Counted from the stretch's first letter, positions 29,903 through 47,284 are shown. The stretch is DNA of 64,000 nt from Pseudomonas sp. GOM7 (GCF_026723825.1 NZ_CP113519.1:5022001-5086000), one strand, 5' to 3'. The notes: generated by a model not told the origin, from the letters alone. Translations and numbers: made by a program.

Positions 29903-30262
29903 GGGTAATCTCCTTCCGGGCTTGGCGAAGCGATTCAGACCCCCGAGAAGCTAGCTGCGTTGCCATTGCTGCGTTGCAGACAAGCTTGAAATGCTCATGT
30001 GCAGGAGCACACTGCGCTTTCTCGCTTGCCTGCGCCTTGCGCTGGCAGCCTCGGCTTGAGCTTCCTGCTTCACTCTACCTCCTGCGTCCATGCAGTCGTC
30101 GCCTACGCTTCTCGACACGTCTGCCGGGTGGGCCGGCTCGCGAATGGCGCGCATTGTAGCCGCAAGGTGGGCAGGGGTCACCCGACCAAAGGTCGTCCCG
30201 CAGTCTTGGCCCGGATGCAATCCGAGAATGCTCCATCGAGCCTGCCGCCAGCTTCGTCGCCC
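29903..30262. other. Gap upstream of gcvT (360 bp), no gene seen
   Basis: This region presumably contains the gcvT promoter. It holds a half REP palindrome (CCCGGATGCAATCCG, 30210-30224). No aptamer-like tandem structure typical of the glycine riboswitch could be picked out, and no open frame with family motifs is present. Confidence 0.5.
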
Positions 30263-31879
30263 TCAACCGAAACGCCGCGCCGAGCGGCGGATCAGCAGGA
30301 TCACCGGCAACAGGCCGACCGCCACCAGGGTCAGCGCCGGCAGCGAGGCACGTGCCCATTCGCCTTCGCTGGTCATCTCGAACACCCGCACGGCCAAGGT
30401 GTCCCAACCGAAGGGGCGCATCAGCAGGGTGGCCGGCATTTCCTTGAGCACGTCGACGAACACCAGCAGCGCCGCCGACAGGGTGCCGGGCAGCAGCAAC
30501 GGCAGATAGACCCGCAGGAACAGGCCGAGGCCACCGACGCCCAGGCTGCGCGAGGCCTCCGGCAGCGACGGGCGGATGCGCGCCAGGCTGGTTTCCAGCG
30601 GCCCGTAGGCCACGGCCAGGAAGCGAATCAGGTAAGCCACCAGCAGCGCCGCCAGGCTGCCCAACAGCAGCGGCTTGCCGACGCCACCGAGCGCGCCGGC
30701 CAACGGGATCACCAGTTCGCGGTCGAGAAGGCTGAACGCCAGCATGATCGCCACCGCCAGCACAGATCCCGGCAACGCATAGCCGAGGTTGGCGAAGGCC
30801 ACGCCGGCGCGTATCGCGCGCGTCGGCGCCTGGCGCCGGGCGAAGGCCAGCAGCAGCGCAACGCTCACCGTGATCAGCGCCGCCATGCCACCCAGATAGA
30901 GCGTATGCAGGATCAGCCCGGCGTAGCGCTCGTCGAGGTCGAAACGCCCACGCTGCCAGAACCAGACCAGCAACTGCAGCATGGGGATGACGAAGGCACA
31001 GGCGAATACCAGGCCGCACCAGGCGCTGGCCGCCACGGCCTTCCAGCCTCGCAGGTGGTACAGCGCCCGGCCACGGGCACGCTCGTTGGCAGGGCGCGCG
31101 GCACCGCGTGCACGACGTTCGCCGTAGAGCACCAGGGCGACTGCCAGCAACAGCAGGCTGGCGAGCTGGGTGGCGCTGGTCAGGCTATAGAAGCTGTACC
31201 AGGTCTTGTAGATGGCGGTGGTGAAGGTATCGAAATTGAAGATCGACACCGCGCCGAAATCAGCCAGCGTCTCCATCAGCGCCAGGGCCAGGCCGGCGCC
31301 GATGGCCGGGCGCGCCATCGGCAAGGCAACGCGCCAGAAGGCTTGCCAGGGGGTCTGCCCGAGTACCCGCGCCGCCTCCATCAAACCCTTGCCCTGAGCC
31401 AGAAAGGCAGTACGCGCGAGCAGGTAGACGTAGGGGTAGAACACCAGCACCAGAACGATGATCACCCCACCGGTGGAACGCACCCTGGGTAGCCGCACGC
31501 CGCTGCCGAACCATTCACGCAGCAACGTCTGCACCGGGCCGGCGAAATCCAGCAGGCCGACGAAGACGAAGGCCAACACATAGGCGGGGATGGCGAAGGG
31601 CAGCATCAGCGCCCAGTCCAGCCAGCGCCGGCCAGGAAACTCGCAGAGGCTAGTGAGCCAGGCCAAGCTGACGCCGAGCAGGCTCACCCCGACGCCGACA
31701 CCGAGCACCAGGGTCAGGGTATTGCCGATCAGCCGCGTCATCTGCGTCTGCCACAGGTGCGCCCAGATCTGCGTGTCCAGGTCTTGCCAGCTGAGCAGCA
31801 GCACGGACAACGGCATCAACACCAGGGCAACGGCGGCAAGGACGATAGGATACCAGCGACGCTGGACAGGATGCGGCAC
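30263..31879 (-). CDS. Ferric iron ABC transporter permease, FbpB/SfuB-like
   Basis: This fused double permease (538 aa, about 12 helices) belongs to the Fe(III) importer family. EAA loops are MEAARVLGQTPWQAFWRVALP in the first half and PEASRSLGVGGLGLFLRVYLP in the second. I chose the GTG at 31879 (GAGGAATCCGC before it). The open frame continues upstream only through the GCAAGCT repeat, which adds a spurious Leu-Gln-Ala-Cys N-terminus. It pairs with the binding protein upstream, as PA5216-PA5217. No ATPase gene is adjacent. Confidence 0.88.
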   Translation of the reverse strand: MPHPVQRRWYPIVLAAVALVLMPLSVLLLSWQDLDTQIWAHLWQTQMTRLIGNTLTLVLGVGVGVSLLGVSLAWLTSLCEFPGRRWLDWALMLPFAIPAYVLAFVFVGLLDFAGPVQTLLREWFGSGVRLPRVRSTGGVIIVLVLVFYPYVYLLARTAFLAQGKGLMEAARVLGQTPWQAFWRVALPMARPAIGAGLALALMETLADFGAVSIFNFDTFTTAIYKTWYSFYSLTSATQLASLLLLAVALVLYGERRARGAARPANERARGRALYHLRGWKAVAASAWCGLVFACAFVIPMLQLLVWFWQRGRFDLDERYAGLILHTLYLGGMAALITVSVALLLAFARRQAPTRAIRAGVAFANLGYALPGSVLAVAIMLAFSLLDRELVIPLAGALGGVGKPLLLGSLAALLVAYLIRFLAVAYGPLETSLARIRPSLPEASRSLGVGGLGLFLRVYLPLLLPGTLSAALLVFVDVLKEMPATLLMRPFGWDTLAVRVFEMTSEGEWARASLPALTLVAVGLLPVILLIRRSARRFG

Positions 31880-31950
31880 GCGGATTCCTCGAACACAGAA
31901 AAGACGACGCCCCGACCAGGCGGGGCGTCGAAGTAAAACAGCCGGAGGCT

Positions 31951-32105
31951 GCAAGCTGCAAGCTGCAAGCTGCAAGCTGCAAGCTGCAAGCTGCAAGCTG
32001 CAAGCTAAGTCAGTGTGCAGACGGGCTATCGAAGCTGATCAACTGCTACACAGCGCTTTTGCTCTTACTTGAAGCTTGTCGCTTGCAGCTTGTAGCTTGT
32101 AGCTG
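31951..32105. repeat. GCAAGCT heptamer array with inverted arm
   Basis: The left arm is exactly eight tandem GCAAGCT heptamers (31951-32006). The right arm (32068-32105) is about five diverged copies in reverse orientation (CTTGAAGCTTG, GCTTGCAGCTTGTAGCTTGT). The arms could form a long stem around a ~60-nt loop. It fills the gap between the iron-binding protein gene and the permease gene and stops 2 bp before the first. A related element is at 50354-50456. Confidence 0.85.
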
Positions 32106-32107
32106 CC

Positions 32108-33109
32108 TCACTGCCACCCAGCGCGATCCATCAGCATGGTCGCCTCGGCCTGGCGCTTGCCGGCCACTTCGGTGGCCACGGTGTCGGCCTTGAAGCTGCC
32201 CCAGGAAGCGACTTCAGCGGACGGCTCGACCGCCGGGTTGGCCGGGTATTCCTGGTTGACGCCGGCGAAGATGGTCTGCGCTTCCGGAGTGGTCATCCAC
32301 TCCAGCAGCTTCCTGGCCTGCTCGGCATGCGGCGCGTGCTTGGTCACCCCGGCACCCGCCAGATTGACGTGCACGCCACGGCCATCCTGGTTCGGCCAGA
32401 AGGGTTTAACCTTGAGATCCGGGTTCTGCTTGTGCAGACGGCCATAGTAATAGGTGTTGGTGATGCCCACGTCGCACTGGCCGGCATCGATGGCCTGCAG
32501 CAGGGCGGTGTCGTCGGCGAACACGTCGGTGGCCAGGTTGTTGACCCAGCCCTTGATGATTTCCTCGGTCTGCTCGGCACCGTGGGCCTCGATCAGGGTG
32601 GCGGTCAGCGACTGGTTGTAGACCTTCTTGCTGGTACGCAGGCACAGGCGGCCTTCCCAGTTCTTGTCGGCCAGGGCTTCGTAGGTGGACAACTCCTCCG
32701 GCTTGACCCGCTCGGTGGAGTAGAAGATGGTGCGCGCACGCAGCGACAAGCCCGTCCAGCTATCGGTACTGGAGCGGTACTGGGCCGGGATGTTGGCGGC
32801 GATCACCGCGGACTCGGTCGGCTGCAACACACCAGCCTGTTCGGCCTGCCAGAGGTTGCCGGCATCGACGGTGATCAGCAGGTCGGCCGGGGTATTGGCG
32901 CCTTCGGCCTTGAGACGGGCGATCAGCGGGGCTTCCTTGTCGGTAATGAACTTCACCTCGACCCCGGTTTTCTCGGTATAGGCATCGAATACCGGCTTGA
33001 TCAGCTCGTCGATGCGGGCGGAGTAGACCACAACCTCATCGGCGGCCTGCACGGCAGTTGCCAGGGTGCCGAGGGTGAATGCGGCAAAGAGCGCGTTGCG
33101 AGCCTTCAT
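32108..33109 (-). CDS. Ferric iron ABC transporter periplasmic binding protein, FbpA-like
   Basis: This 333-aa extracellular binding protein has signal peptide [42 protein letters not shown] and [13 protein letters not shown] (the iron-binding Tyr pair region) are typical of FbpA/HitA/SfuA. It delivers Fe(III) to the downstream permease. The name follows PAO1 PA5217. A clear Fur box was not found upstream. Confidence 0.88.
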   Translation of the reverse strand: MKARNALFAAFTLGTLATAVQAADEVVVYSARIDELIKPVFDAYTEKTGVEVKFITDKEAPLIARLKAEGANTPADLLITVDAGNLWQAEQAGVLQPTESAVIAANIPAQYRSSTDSWTGLSLRARTIFYSTERVKPEELSTYEALADKNWEGRLCLRTSKKVYNQSLTATLIEAHGAEQTEEIIKGWVNNLATDVFADDTALLQAIDAGQCDVGITNTYYYGRLHKQNPDLKVKPFWPNQDGRGVHVNLAGAGVTKHAPHAEQARKLLEWMTTPEAQTIFAGVNQEYPANPAVEPSAEVASWGSFKADTVATEVAGKRQAEATMLMDRAGWQ

Positions 33110-33274
33110 GGAACCAGCCTCTATCGTCGTGAAAGTGGCTGAATACTAGTGAATAGCATTTAGCTTCTCAACGAAACGCGACGCGCAATGATGGCCAGTT
33201 GTTACAAGGCATTTACAAGGCTCTTCGCATTTCGGGGGAATGCCTGGTTAACTCCGAACTATTGGGTTGTTCAG

Positions 33275-33367
33275 GTGTTTGTTCCGGATTGCCGCGTTTG
33301 AGCAGAACACCGATAAGCGGCTGGAACACCGAAACTCACACATAAACTTGCCAGTCCGGTATCCAAA
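33275..33367. repeat. Relic of the 12.2-13.0 kb inverted-repeat element
   Basis: GTGTTTGTTCCGGATTGCCG (33275-33294) matches the reverse complement of the sequence near 12963-12987, which reads GTGCTTGTTCCGAATTGCCG. CACATAAACTTGCCAGTCCG and GGTATCC (to about 33364) match 13009-13034 in direct orientation. One block is inverted relative to the other, so this is a rearranged, deleted copy. It lies in the 288-bp gap between fbpA-like and chpE, which holds no gene. Confidence 0.7.
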
Positions 33368-33397
33368 CCAGCCGCAAAGAATCCCTCTGCAAAAGCA

Positions 33398-34009
33398 CTA
33401 CAACCCTCGCAAGGTAAGCGCTGCCAACGCCAGCAACAACATCCCGCATCCGGCATAACTCAGTCGATGCCAAAGCAGCGAAGTATTGCGCCGCAACCAA
33501 TCCACCAGCGCCGCGCAGACGAAGCACCAGAGCAACGAAGCCAACATGAAGCCGGCGAAGAACACCAGCATCTGCTCCCCAGTCGGCGCGCCCTCTACGA
33601 TGCCGGCCAAGGCGCTACCCAGGGCGCCCCAGAACACGATGTTCTTGGGGTTGGACAGCGATAGCAGCGCGCCAGCGGCGAAGGCGCTGCGGGCCTGCGC
33701 GCCACCCTCTTCTCCCTGTTGCGGCGGCTGCCAGGCATCACGCAGGCCCTGCACGCCGAGCCAGGCCAGATAGGCAGCACTGGCCAGCGTCAGCGGCACA
33801 CGCACGCTGTCCTGGCTCAGCAACAGCACCAGGCCGCTCAGGCCGATCAACGCCCACAGCGCATCACCGATCAACGAGCCCAACTGCACCAGCAGCGCTG
33901 GTCGGTAACCACCACTGAGCCCCCGGCGCAGGGTTTCGCTGAACACCGCCCCTGGCGAAACCACGAACGCCAGGCCGAACAGCACGGCGGCGAGGAAAAC
34001 CGTCAACAT
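33398..34009 (-). CDS. chpE: LysE-type amino acid exporter family protein ChpE
   Basis: This 203-aa membrane protein of the LysE/RhtB family has about six helices (VFLAAVLFGLAFVVSPGAVFSETLRRG, then SLSNPKNIVFWGALG). The ATG at 34009 follows GGAG by 8 nt; a GTG at 34018 has no ribosome site. It is the last gene of pilGHIJK-chpABCDE, as in PAO1 PA0408-PA0417. Its connection to chemosensing is not known; export of a small amino compound is family inference. Confidence 0.87.
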   Translation of the reverse strand: MLTVFLAAVLFGLAFVVSPGAVFSETLRRGLSGGYRPALLVQLGSLIGDALWALIGLSGLVLLLSQDSVRVPLTLASAAYLAWLGVQGLRDAWQPPQQGEEGGAQARSAFAAGALLSLSNPKNIVFWGALGSALAGIVEGAPTGEQMLVFFAGFMLASLLWCFVCAALVDWLRRNTSLLWHRLSYAGCGMLLLALAALTLRGL

Positions 34010-34039
34010 CGTTAGCACTCCACTGCAACAAGGCGCCGA

Positions 34040-34885
34040 TTATGGACGGCCGCGACGCACCTGGCTTGAACCGGATTGCTCAGCGGCGCAGCAGCGCTGA
34101 TAGCGCCCAGGGCTGAGGCCATAGGCCGCACGGAAATGGCGATTGAGATGGCTCTGATCGGCAAAGCCCAAGGCATGCGCCACCGCGCTGGGTGCCATAC
34201 CCTGACGCAGCAGGCCCTGGGCACGCCGGGTGCGCAGTTGCATGGCCCATTGCCGGGGGCTGAGGCCGGTGTGCTTCTGGAAGCTGCGCAGTAAATGGAA
34301 CTTGGACAGGCTCAGTTCGGTGGCCATTTCATCCAGGCTGGGAGTGGCCTCCAGACGCGCCGCCAGCAACTCCTGCAAGCGTCGCACCGCCAGGTGCCCA
34401 GCCTCGCGCGGCGCGGCCAGGCTGACACCGGCACCCCGCACCACGCGCCCGAGCAGCAGCGTCACCTGCTCCTCGCCACGCTCGCGCAGCAGGGCATCAT
34501 CGCTCAGGCAGGTGTTGACTGCAGCCGCCAGCTCGCCGGTCAGGCCCGGGGCGTATTGCCAGGGCCGCACGAACTGCAGCCGCTCATGGCCAAGGCTATT
34601 CGCCAGATAGTCCACCGGCACATACAAGCCGACATAGTGCCAGGGCTGGCCCGGCAGCACCCCACCGCTCTGGATCTCGCCGGGGTTGTAGGTGGTGATG
34701 CAGCCAGCGCCGGCGCTGAAGGTGCGACCATCGAGCCACACCTGCTCCTCGCCGAGCAGATTGGCGCTGATGACGAGTTCGTCATGACTGTGCTTGTCGA
34801 ACTGCTGGCCCAGCGCCGCACGGCTGGCCACCTCGATGGCGCCCAGACGCGCCAGGCGCAGGCTGCCGTCAGATGAGCCCGGCAT
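34040..34885 (-). CDS. chpD: AraC-family regulator ChpD
   Basis: This 281-aa regulator has an N-terminal cupin-like AraC ligand domain (QQFDKHSHDELVIS). The C-terminal double helix-turn-helix (~180-265) holds LDEMATELSLSKFHLLRSFQKHTGLSPRQWAMQLR and VAHALGFADQSHLNRHFRAAYGLSPGRYQ. It overlaps chpC by 17 bp and precedes chpE. The target genes are unknown; adjacency suggests chpE. Confidence 0.88.
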   Translation of the reverse strand: MPGSSDGSLRLARLGAIEVASRAALGQQFDKHSHDELVISANLLGEEQVWLDGRTFSAGAGCITTYNPGEIQSGGVLPGQPWHYVGLYVPVDYLANSLGHERLQFVRPWQYAPGLTGELAAAVNTCLSDDALLRERGEEQVTLLLGRVVRGAGVSLAAPREAGHLAVRRLQELLAARLEATPSLDEMATELSLSKFHLLRSFQKHTGLSPRQWAMQLRTRRAQGLLRQGMAPSAVAHALGFADQSHLNRHFRAAYGLSPGRYQRCCAAEQSGSSQVRRGRP

Positions 34886-35339
34886 CTTCGAGCAACTGCT
34901 CGAGACCGATCAGATCGGGAATGCGCACCACGTCCTCGCCGAGGCGCGCCGCGCCCAGCTCCAGTGGCGCCAGGTCGACCTCGGCGGCCGGCAGCTCGCG
35001 CTCGACCTTCAGCGAGCGCGGAATGCCCTGCACCAGCAAGGCGATGAACTTGACCTTGGGGCGCCCGCCCAAAGCATTGAGCACCGCCACCCGCGCCCGG
35101 CTCGCCACCTGGGCTTCGCCGCCGCTGGCCGCCTCGAAGGACAGCAGCGGCAGGCGCAGGTCACGCCAGGCGATCTCGCCGAGGTACCAGTCCGGCATGC
35201 CCTCGCTGGCTTGCGGTGCACGGTAGGGAATCAGCTCGGCTACCGCCACGTTGGGCAGCAGCAAGGTGCGGTCGGCCAGCGGCACCAGCAGGCCGGTGAG
35301 GCTGTCGGCGCTGTTCTGGGTAGCAACGGCTTGGCTCAT
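34869..35339 (-). CDS. chpC: CheW-like coupling protein ChpC
   Basis: This 156-aa CheW-domain protein (LTGLLVPLADRTLLLPNVAVAELIPY, GEIAWRDLRLPLLSFE) is thought to link additional receptors to ChpA; PilI is the main coupler. The start at 35339 (MSQAVATQ) follows GAGGACGTTTTC; the open frame extends ten codons further into the chpB end. It sits between chpB and chpD. Confidence 0.88.
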   Translation of the reverse strand: MSQAVATQNSADSLTGLLVPLADRTLLLPNVAVAELIPYRAPQASEGMPDWYLGEIAWRDLRLPLLSFEAASGGEAQVASRARVAVLNALGGRPKVKFIALLVQGIPRSLKVERELPAAEVDLAPLELGAARLGEDVVRIPDLIGLEQLLEDAGLI

Positions 35340-35349
35340 GAAAACGTCC

Positions 35350-36365
35350 TCAACTGCAATGTTCGGCAAGCTGATCGACCAGCGCCGAGGCCAGTTCGCG
35401 GGGGTCGCCGCTGAAGCTGCTGTAACCGCCCTCGCGCAGGCTGTCCGGCATGCTCGGGCTGGCGCAGCTCTCGCCGCGTTGCGTCCAGATCACCCCACCC
35501 TGGCGCTGGACGTAGGCCGCGGCGGCACTGCCGTCGCTACCCATGCCACTGAACACTATGACACCACACTGGGCACCGTAATGCTGCGCCAGGTTGAGCA
35601 TCATCTGGTCGATGGAAGGGCTGTAGGGTTCCGGCCAGCCACGCTCGGCAATCTGCATGGCACCATCGTCGGCAAAACCCAGTTCATGGCTGATCGGCAC
35701 TACCACCACTTCGCCACAGCGCACCAGGTCGCCATGCCGCGCTGGGTTGACGTGCCACTGGCTGTGCCGACCGACCGCCTGCGGCAGCACCGCCTCGAAG
35801 CTGGCATCGATGTGCTGGGCATAGAGAAAGCCGATGGGCAGACCGCCCGGCAAGGCATCGAGAAACGCCTTGACCGCCGCCGGCCCGCCCAGAGAGGCCG
35901 CCAGCAACCAGACCTGACGCGCCGGTTCACCAGCCCGTAGCTGGGTTTGTGCCAGCACCTGCGGTAGCTCTAGGCGGGCCGGGCGCTGCGCCTCGTCGAG
36001 CAATGCCTGCAGGCTCGGCCCCACCGCCTGGGCCGAGTCACCCACCAGCCGCTTGAGCTTGCCGAACAGGCTGCGCTCCCAACGCGGATAGTTTTCCGAA
36101 TGCCGCTCCGGAGCATGCCCTTCGCCGAACAGCACAGGCGCGCTGGCGCGCTCGAGCAGGCTGTCGACCAGCGGCGAGTCCTCGGATTGCGCCAGATCCA
36201 CCAGCCACAGGTCGGTTTCACAGGCAGCCAGGGCCGCTTCATCGAGGCGCGCCGGATCGCTGTTGAGCACCACCTGATAACCACCACTGATCAGCGCCTG
36301 CTGCAGCACATGACGCTGCAACGAGGTGTCGGCGATGACGGCGATACGTGCTGCGGTTCTTGGCG

Positions 36366-36369
<4 letters not shown>
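35350..36369 (-). CDS. chpB: CheB-like methylesterase ChpB
   Basis: This 339-aa protein has a degenerate receiver-like N-terminus (IAVIADTSLQRHVLQQALIS, with ETDLWLVDLAQ) and a C-terminal methylesterase domain. The catalytic Ser-His-Asp residues are visible in LLAASLGGPAAVKAFL, LYAQHIDASFE and FSGMGSDGSAAA. It removes methyl groups from PilJ and opposes PilK. The start overlaps the chpA stop (36366-36369). Confidence 0.91.
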
Positions 36370-43625
<7,256 letters not shown>

Positions 43626-43650
43626 AGCCACTCCACTCATAAACTTGGCC

Positions 43651-44511
43651 TTATCCCTTGCGGGTAAACGCCAGAACTCGCTCGTCGGCCAGCGGCACCA
43701 GTTGCGGGTGCTGCCAGCCGGCTACCTCACCCACGCCCACGACCAGCAATCCTCCCGGCACCAGGCTCTCGACCAGGCGATTGAGGATGTCGCGACGGCG
43801 CCAGCGGCGGAAATAGATCAGCAAGTTCTGACAAAAAATCACATCCATGCCGGACATCGGCGCCGTGGCCAGTTCCAGCACATTGAGCCGGGCACAGCAC
43901 ACACGTGCCGCCAGGCTCGGTACCACCTTGAAACGTCCATCGGCCTGCGCGAGAAAATAGCGTTCGCGCAGCTCACTGCTCACCTGTTCCAGGCGGCGCG
44001 CCGAGTAGCAGCCTTCGCGGGCCTTCTCCAATGCGCCCAGGCTGATATCCGTGCCGGTTACCGCGAAGTGCTCCGGCGCCTCGCTGCCCTGCAATGTCTC
44101 GGCCGCCAGGATGGCCAGGGAATAAGGCTCCTCACCACTGGAGCAGCCCACGCTCCATAGCTCCCAGGGCTTGCCCAGCCCGCCCGCCAGGCGCTCCTGC
44201 AGGTACTGCCCGAGCACCTCGAACGAAGGCTGATGGCGGAAGAAGCGGGTCTCCTGCACGGTCAGACGATCCAGCAGGGTGGACCACTCCACCGCACCAC
44301 GCGGCCCATCGGTCACCTGGCGGTAGTAGCTGGCGTAATCCGTCACGCCCAGTTCGCGCATGCGCGCGCTCAGGTTGGTCTGCAGGAATGCACGGCGTTG
44401 CTCGCTGACGACCACGCCGGTGCGCTCTTCGAGGAGCGTCTGCCAGTCGTGGAAATCGGCTTGCGACATGTCGGCCACGGGCGACAACGCCCAGATGCCG
44501 GCTGGCTGCAT
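43651..44511 (-). CDS. pilK: CheR-like methyltransferase PilK
   Basis: It transfers methyl from S-adenosylmethionine to PilJ glutamates. It is ~286 aa from the ATG at 44511, which has GAGGGG 6 nt upstream. A GTG at 44544 and an ATG at 44535 in the same frame lack a ribosome site at proper distance, so the start is not certain. ARMRELGVTDYASYYRQV and the SAM motif ELWSVGCSSGEEPYSLAI are CheR signatures. FCQNLLIYFRRWRRRDIL is the conserved catalytic segment. It lies between pilJ and chpA. Confidence 0.9.
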   Translation of the reverse strand: MQPAGIWALSPVADMSQADFHDWQTLLEERTGVVVSEQRRAFLQTNLSARMRELGVTDYASYYRQVTDGPRGAVEWSTLLDRLTVQETRFFRHQPSFEVLGQYLQERLAGGLGKPWELWSVGCSSGEEPYSLAILAAETLQGSEAPEHFAVTGTDISLGALEKAREGCYSARRLEQVSSELRERYFLAQADGRFKVVPSLAARVCCARLNVLELATAPMSGMDVIFCQNLLIYFRRWRRRDILNRLVESLVPGGLLVVGVGEVAGWQHPQLVPLADERVLAFTRKG

Positions 44512-44577
44512 ACCCTGCCCCTCGCCCTTTGTCATGGCTGTCACGCGGCAGTCGCGTCGGCCCGCCGCTCTCCTTTA

Positions 44578-46614
44578 TCAGGCGTCCGGGAGGGTGAAAC
44601 CGGAAACCGACTTGCGCATCTCACTGGCCATCTTGGCCAGGTTACCGATGCTGCGCGCGGTGGCGGTGGTACCCGAGGACGTCTGCGAGGTGATTTCCTG
44701 AATCACGTTCATGGTGTTGGAAATGTGGCCGGCCGAAGAGGCCTGCTGCCGTGCAGCGTTGGAGATGTTCTGGATCAGCGCCGCGAGGGTTTTCGATACC
44801 TTCTCGATCTCCTCCAGAGCCACCCCGGCGTCCTGCGCCAGGCGGGCACCGCGCACCACTTCGGAAGTCGTCTGCTCCATGGAGATAACGGCTTCGTTGG
44901 TGTCGGTCTGAATGGTTTTCACCAGCGCCTCGATCTGCTTGGTCGCCGCCGAGGAACGTTCTGCGAGGCGTTGTACCTCGTCCGCTACCACGGCGAAGCC
45001 GCGGCCTGCATCACCGGCCATGGACGCCTGGATCGCGGCGTTCAGGGCGAGAATGTTGGTCTGGTCGGCAATGTCGTTGATCAGGCTTACGATGTCACCG
45101 ATCTCCTGGGACGATTCACCGAGGCGCTTGATCCGCTTCGAGGTGTCCTGGATCTGCTCACGGATGTTGTCCATGCCGGTGATGGTGTTGTGTACGACTT
45201 CGTTGCCCTTGTTGGCGATGGCTACGGAACGTTCCGCTACCGCCGAGGATTCGCTGGCGTTGGCCGATACCTGGTCGATGGACACGGCCATCTCGTTGAT
45301 CGCCGCGGAAGCGCCGGCAATTTCCTGTGCCTGGTGCTCGGAGGCCTCGGCCAGATGCATGGCAGTGGCCTGGGTTTCCTGGGCGGCCGAGGCCACCTGC
45401 ACGGCAGTCTGGTTGATGGTGGCCACCAGGTCGCGGAGCTGGTCGATGGAGTAGTTGATGGAGTCGGCGATGGCGCCGGTGAAGTCTTCGGTCACCGTCG
45501 CGGCCACTGTCAGGTCACCGTCGGCGAGGTCGGCGATCTCGTCGAGCAGACGCAGAATCGCCGCCTGGTTGCGTTCGTTCTTCTCGGCGGTTTCGGCCAG
45601 ACGGCGGTTGGTTTCACGCACCATCACCAGGCCGATGAGGATGATCGAACCCAGTGCCAGAACGCCCAGCGCATAACCGAACAGGGTGTTGATGGTGCGC
45701 CCTTCGGCCTGCCCCTCGAAGCCGACGGCCAGTTCCGAGGCCTTGTCCAGCAGGGTCTGCGAGACGGTGAAGATGGAGTTGGCCGATTCACGCACCTGGA
45801 ACAGTTCCGGCGAGGTTTCCAGAATCTCGTCCACCGAACCGGAGACGAACTCGAACAGCTCGGAGATTTCCGAGAGGCGCTCCTGGGCCTCTGCGTCGGT
45901 CACCTGGCTGATCTCCATGGCCGCATTGCCTTCGAGCATGGCATTGAGCACGCGGCCGAACAGGCTGGCGTCACGACCGAACATGTCGGCGGCCTGCACC
46001 GAATCCTCGTCGCCGGCCAGCACCTTGTTCACCGAGCCGAGAATACGCTCGGCCAGCAACGACTGACGCTGGGCCACGGCCACCTGGGCCGCCGGCGCGC
46101 CACTTTCCAGGAGGATGTCGACCACCTCCTCGTACTCGACCTGCAACTGCGGAATGGTTTCGGCCAGGGTGGCAGCCACCTGGTGCAACGACAGTACGGT
46201 CTGCTCGCTGGCCAGGATGGCGTCGGCATTCTGCCGCAGGCTGTCCCAGTCCTGCTGCACGGCTGCCATCTGCGGCGCCACCGCCTCGGGTGCCGGCGGC
46301 AGCCCGGTTTCGGCGTCCCCGTCGGTGAGGAAGTTCCAGCGCTGCTGGAAGTCGTTGCGCGCATCGCGCAGCAGGCCGAAAGCCTCGGACTTGCCGGTGG
46401 CCGCTTCCGTGGCGTTCTTGGCGATACGCTGGGACAGGACGCGCAGCTCACCGGAGTGACCGATGTACTCGGTGTCGTAGTTCGACTGCGTATTCATGTA
46501 CGCGAAGTTGGCGAACTCCAATATGATGGAGACGATCAGCACCACGAACAGGCCCGCGATCAGCGCACTGCTACGCGCTCCGCCCAACAAGTTGCTTGCA
46601 TTGAGTTTCTTCAT
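44578..46614 (-). CDS. pilJ: Methyl-accepting chemotaxis protein PilJ
   Basis: This is the main receptor of the Pil-Chp system, 678 aa. Membrane helices are at ~13-35 ([19 protein letters not shown]) and ~320 ([23 protein letters not shown]). The periplasmic region between them has two PilJ-type modules. A HAMP-like region and the cytoplasmic signalling hairpin follow; its tip includes [20 protein letters not shown] and [16 protein letters not shown]. The start at 46614 ([12 protein letters not shown]) is the family start; the open frame extends 17 codons upstream. It senses pilin or surface contact in P. aeruginosa. Confidence 0.95.
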   Translation of the reverse strand: MKKLNASNLLGGARSSALIAGLFVVLIVSIILEFANFAYMNTQSNYDTEYIGHSGELRVLSQRIAKNATEAATGKSEAFGLLRDARNDFQQRWNFLTDGDAETGLPPAPEAVAPQMAAVQQDWDSLRQNADAILASEQTVLSLHQVAATLAETIPQLQVEYEEVVDILLESGAPAAQVAVAQRQSLLAERILGSVNKVLAGDEDSVQAADMFGRDASLFGRVLNAMLEGNAAMEISQVTDAEAQERLSEISELFEFVSGSVDEILETSPELFQVRESANSIFTVSQTLLDKASELAVGFEGQAEGRTINTLFGYALGVLALGSIILIGLVMVRETNRRLAETAEKNERNQAAILRLLDEIADLADGDLTVAATVTEDFTGAIADSINYSIDQLRDLVATINQTAVQVASAAQETQATAMHLAEASEHQAQEIAGASAAINEMAVSIDQVSANASESSAVAERSVAIANKGNEVVHNTITGMDNIREQIQDTSKRIKRLGESSQEIGDIVSLINDIADQTNILALNAAIQASMAGDAGRGFAVVADEVQRLAERSSAATKQIEALVKTIQTDTNEAVISMEQTTSEVVRGARLAQDAGVALEEIEKVSKTLAALIQNISNAARQQASSAGHISNTMNVIQEITSQTSSGTTATARSIGNLAKMASEMRKSVSGFTLPDA

Positions 46615-46698
46615 TATCTGGCCCCCGCCTGGACCAACCGCACAACGGCTTTCGTGTAACGCCAAAAGGCCGACAAAGCCGACCCAACCGAAAATCTT

Positions 46699-47235
46699 CT
46701 AATAAGCGACATCGAGGAACGCCTGGTCTCGTATCAGAGCCTGTGGACTGAAGACCAACCAGGGTTGCTCACGCTGGAATAGCCCGTGGATGAAGGGCTG
46801 CATGCTCGCCTCCAGAGGCGGTAGCTGCTCGGAAAAGCTATCCACGGGGAAATGCTGCATACCGAAGACTTCGTCGACCGTAAGGCCTGCGAAGATGTCC
46901 TGGTGATCAACGACCAGCACGCGGCGCAACTTGCGCAGCGGCGACAGCTCATTGCCGAAGAAACCACACAGATCCATCACCGGCAGCAAACGACCACGAA
47001 CGTTGGCCACACCCTTGACCCAGCTCTTGACCCCCGGCAACTGGGTATAACGCGGCTCGTGGAGCACCTCGCCCACTTCCCCCATCGGCGCCACGAAATA
47101 GCGCTCGCCCATGCGAAAACCGATGCCGCTCCAGGTCTGCACCGCCGCCTGCTGGGATGGCAGGCCGGCTGCCAGCGCACGACAACGCTGGTCGATGTCG
47201 AGCAGAATCTGGAAAGGGGTCAATACGTCCGACAT
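46699..47235 (-). CDS. pilI: CheW-like coupling protein PilI
   Basis: This 178-aa CheW-domain protein links PilJ to ChpA. GIGFRMGERYFVAPMGEVGEVL and VKGVANVRGRLLPVMDLCGFF are the CheW core motifs. It lies between pilH and pilJ. A 54-bp hairpin-forming repeat separates it from pilH. Confidence 0.94.
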   Translation of the reverse strand: MSDVLTPFQILLDIDQRCRALAAGLPSQQAAVQTWSGIGFRMGERYFVAPMGEVGEVLHEPRYTQLPGVKSWVKGVANVRGRLLPVMDLCGFFGNELSPLRKLRRVLVVDHQDIFAGLTVDEVFGMQHFPVDSFSEQLPPLEASMQPFIHGLFQREQPWLVFSPQALIRDQAFLDVAY

Positions 47236-47284
47236 GCCCGCCCTGGCCTTCTTATGGAGTATTCGGACGACACGGCATCAGGGC

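Noticed and set aside
29903-30262. Glycine riboswitch before gcvT
   Set aside because: No tandem aptamer architecture or conserved core could be recognised; gcvT has only a short plain leader with an AAGGAG site.
31880-31996. N-terminal extension of the iron permease rich in Leu-Gln-Ala-Cys
   Set aside because: It is coded by the GCAAGCT repeat. A GTG with a GAGGAAT ribosome site at 31879 gives the normal permease start.
31951-32006. CRISPR-like tandem repeat
   Set aside because: Units are 7 bp and directly joined with no spacers, and no cas genes are near.
33110-33180. Fur box upstream of the FbpA-like gene
   Set aside because: GAATACTAGTGAATAGCATT is AT-rich and lies at a suitable place, but it matches the 19-bp Fur consensus poorly on both strands.
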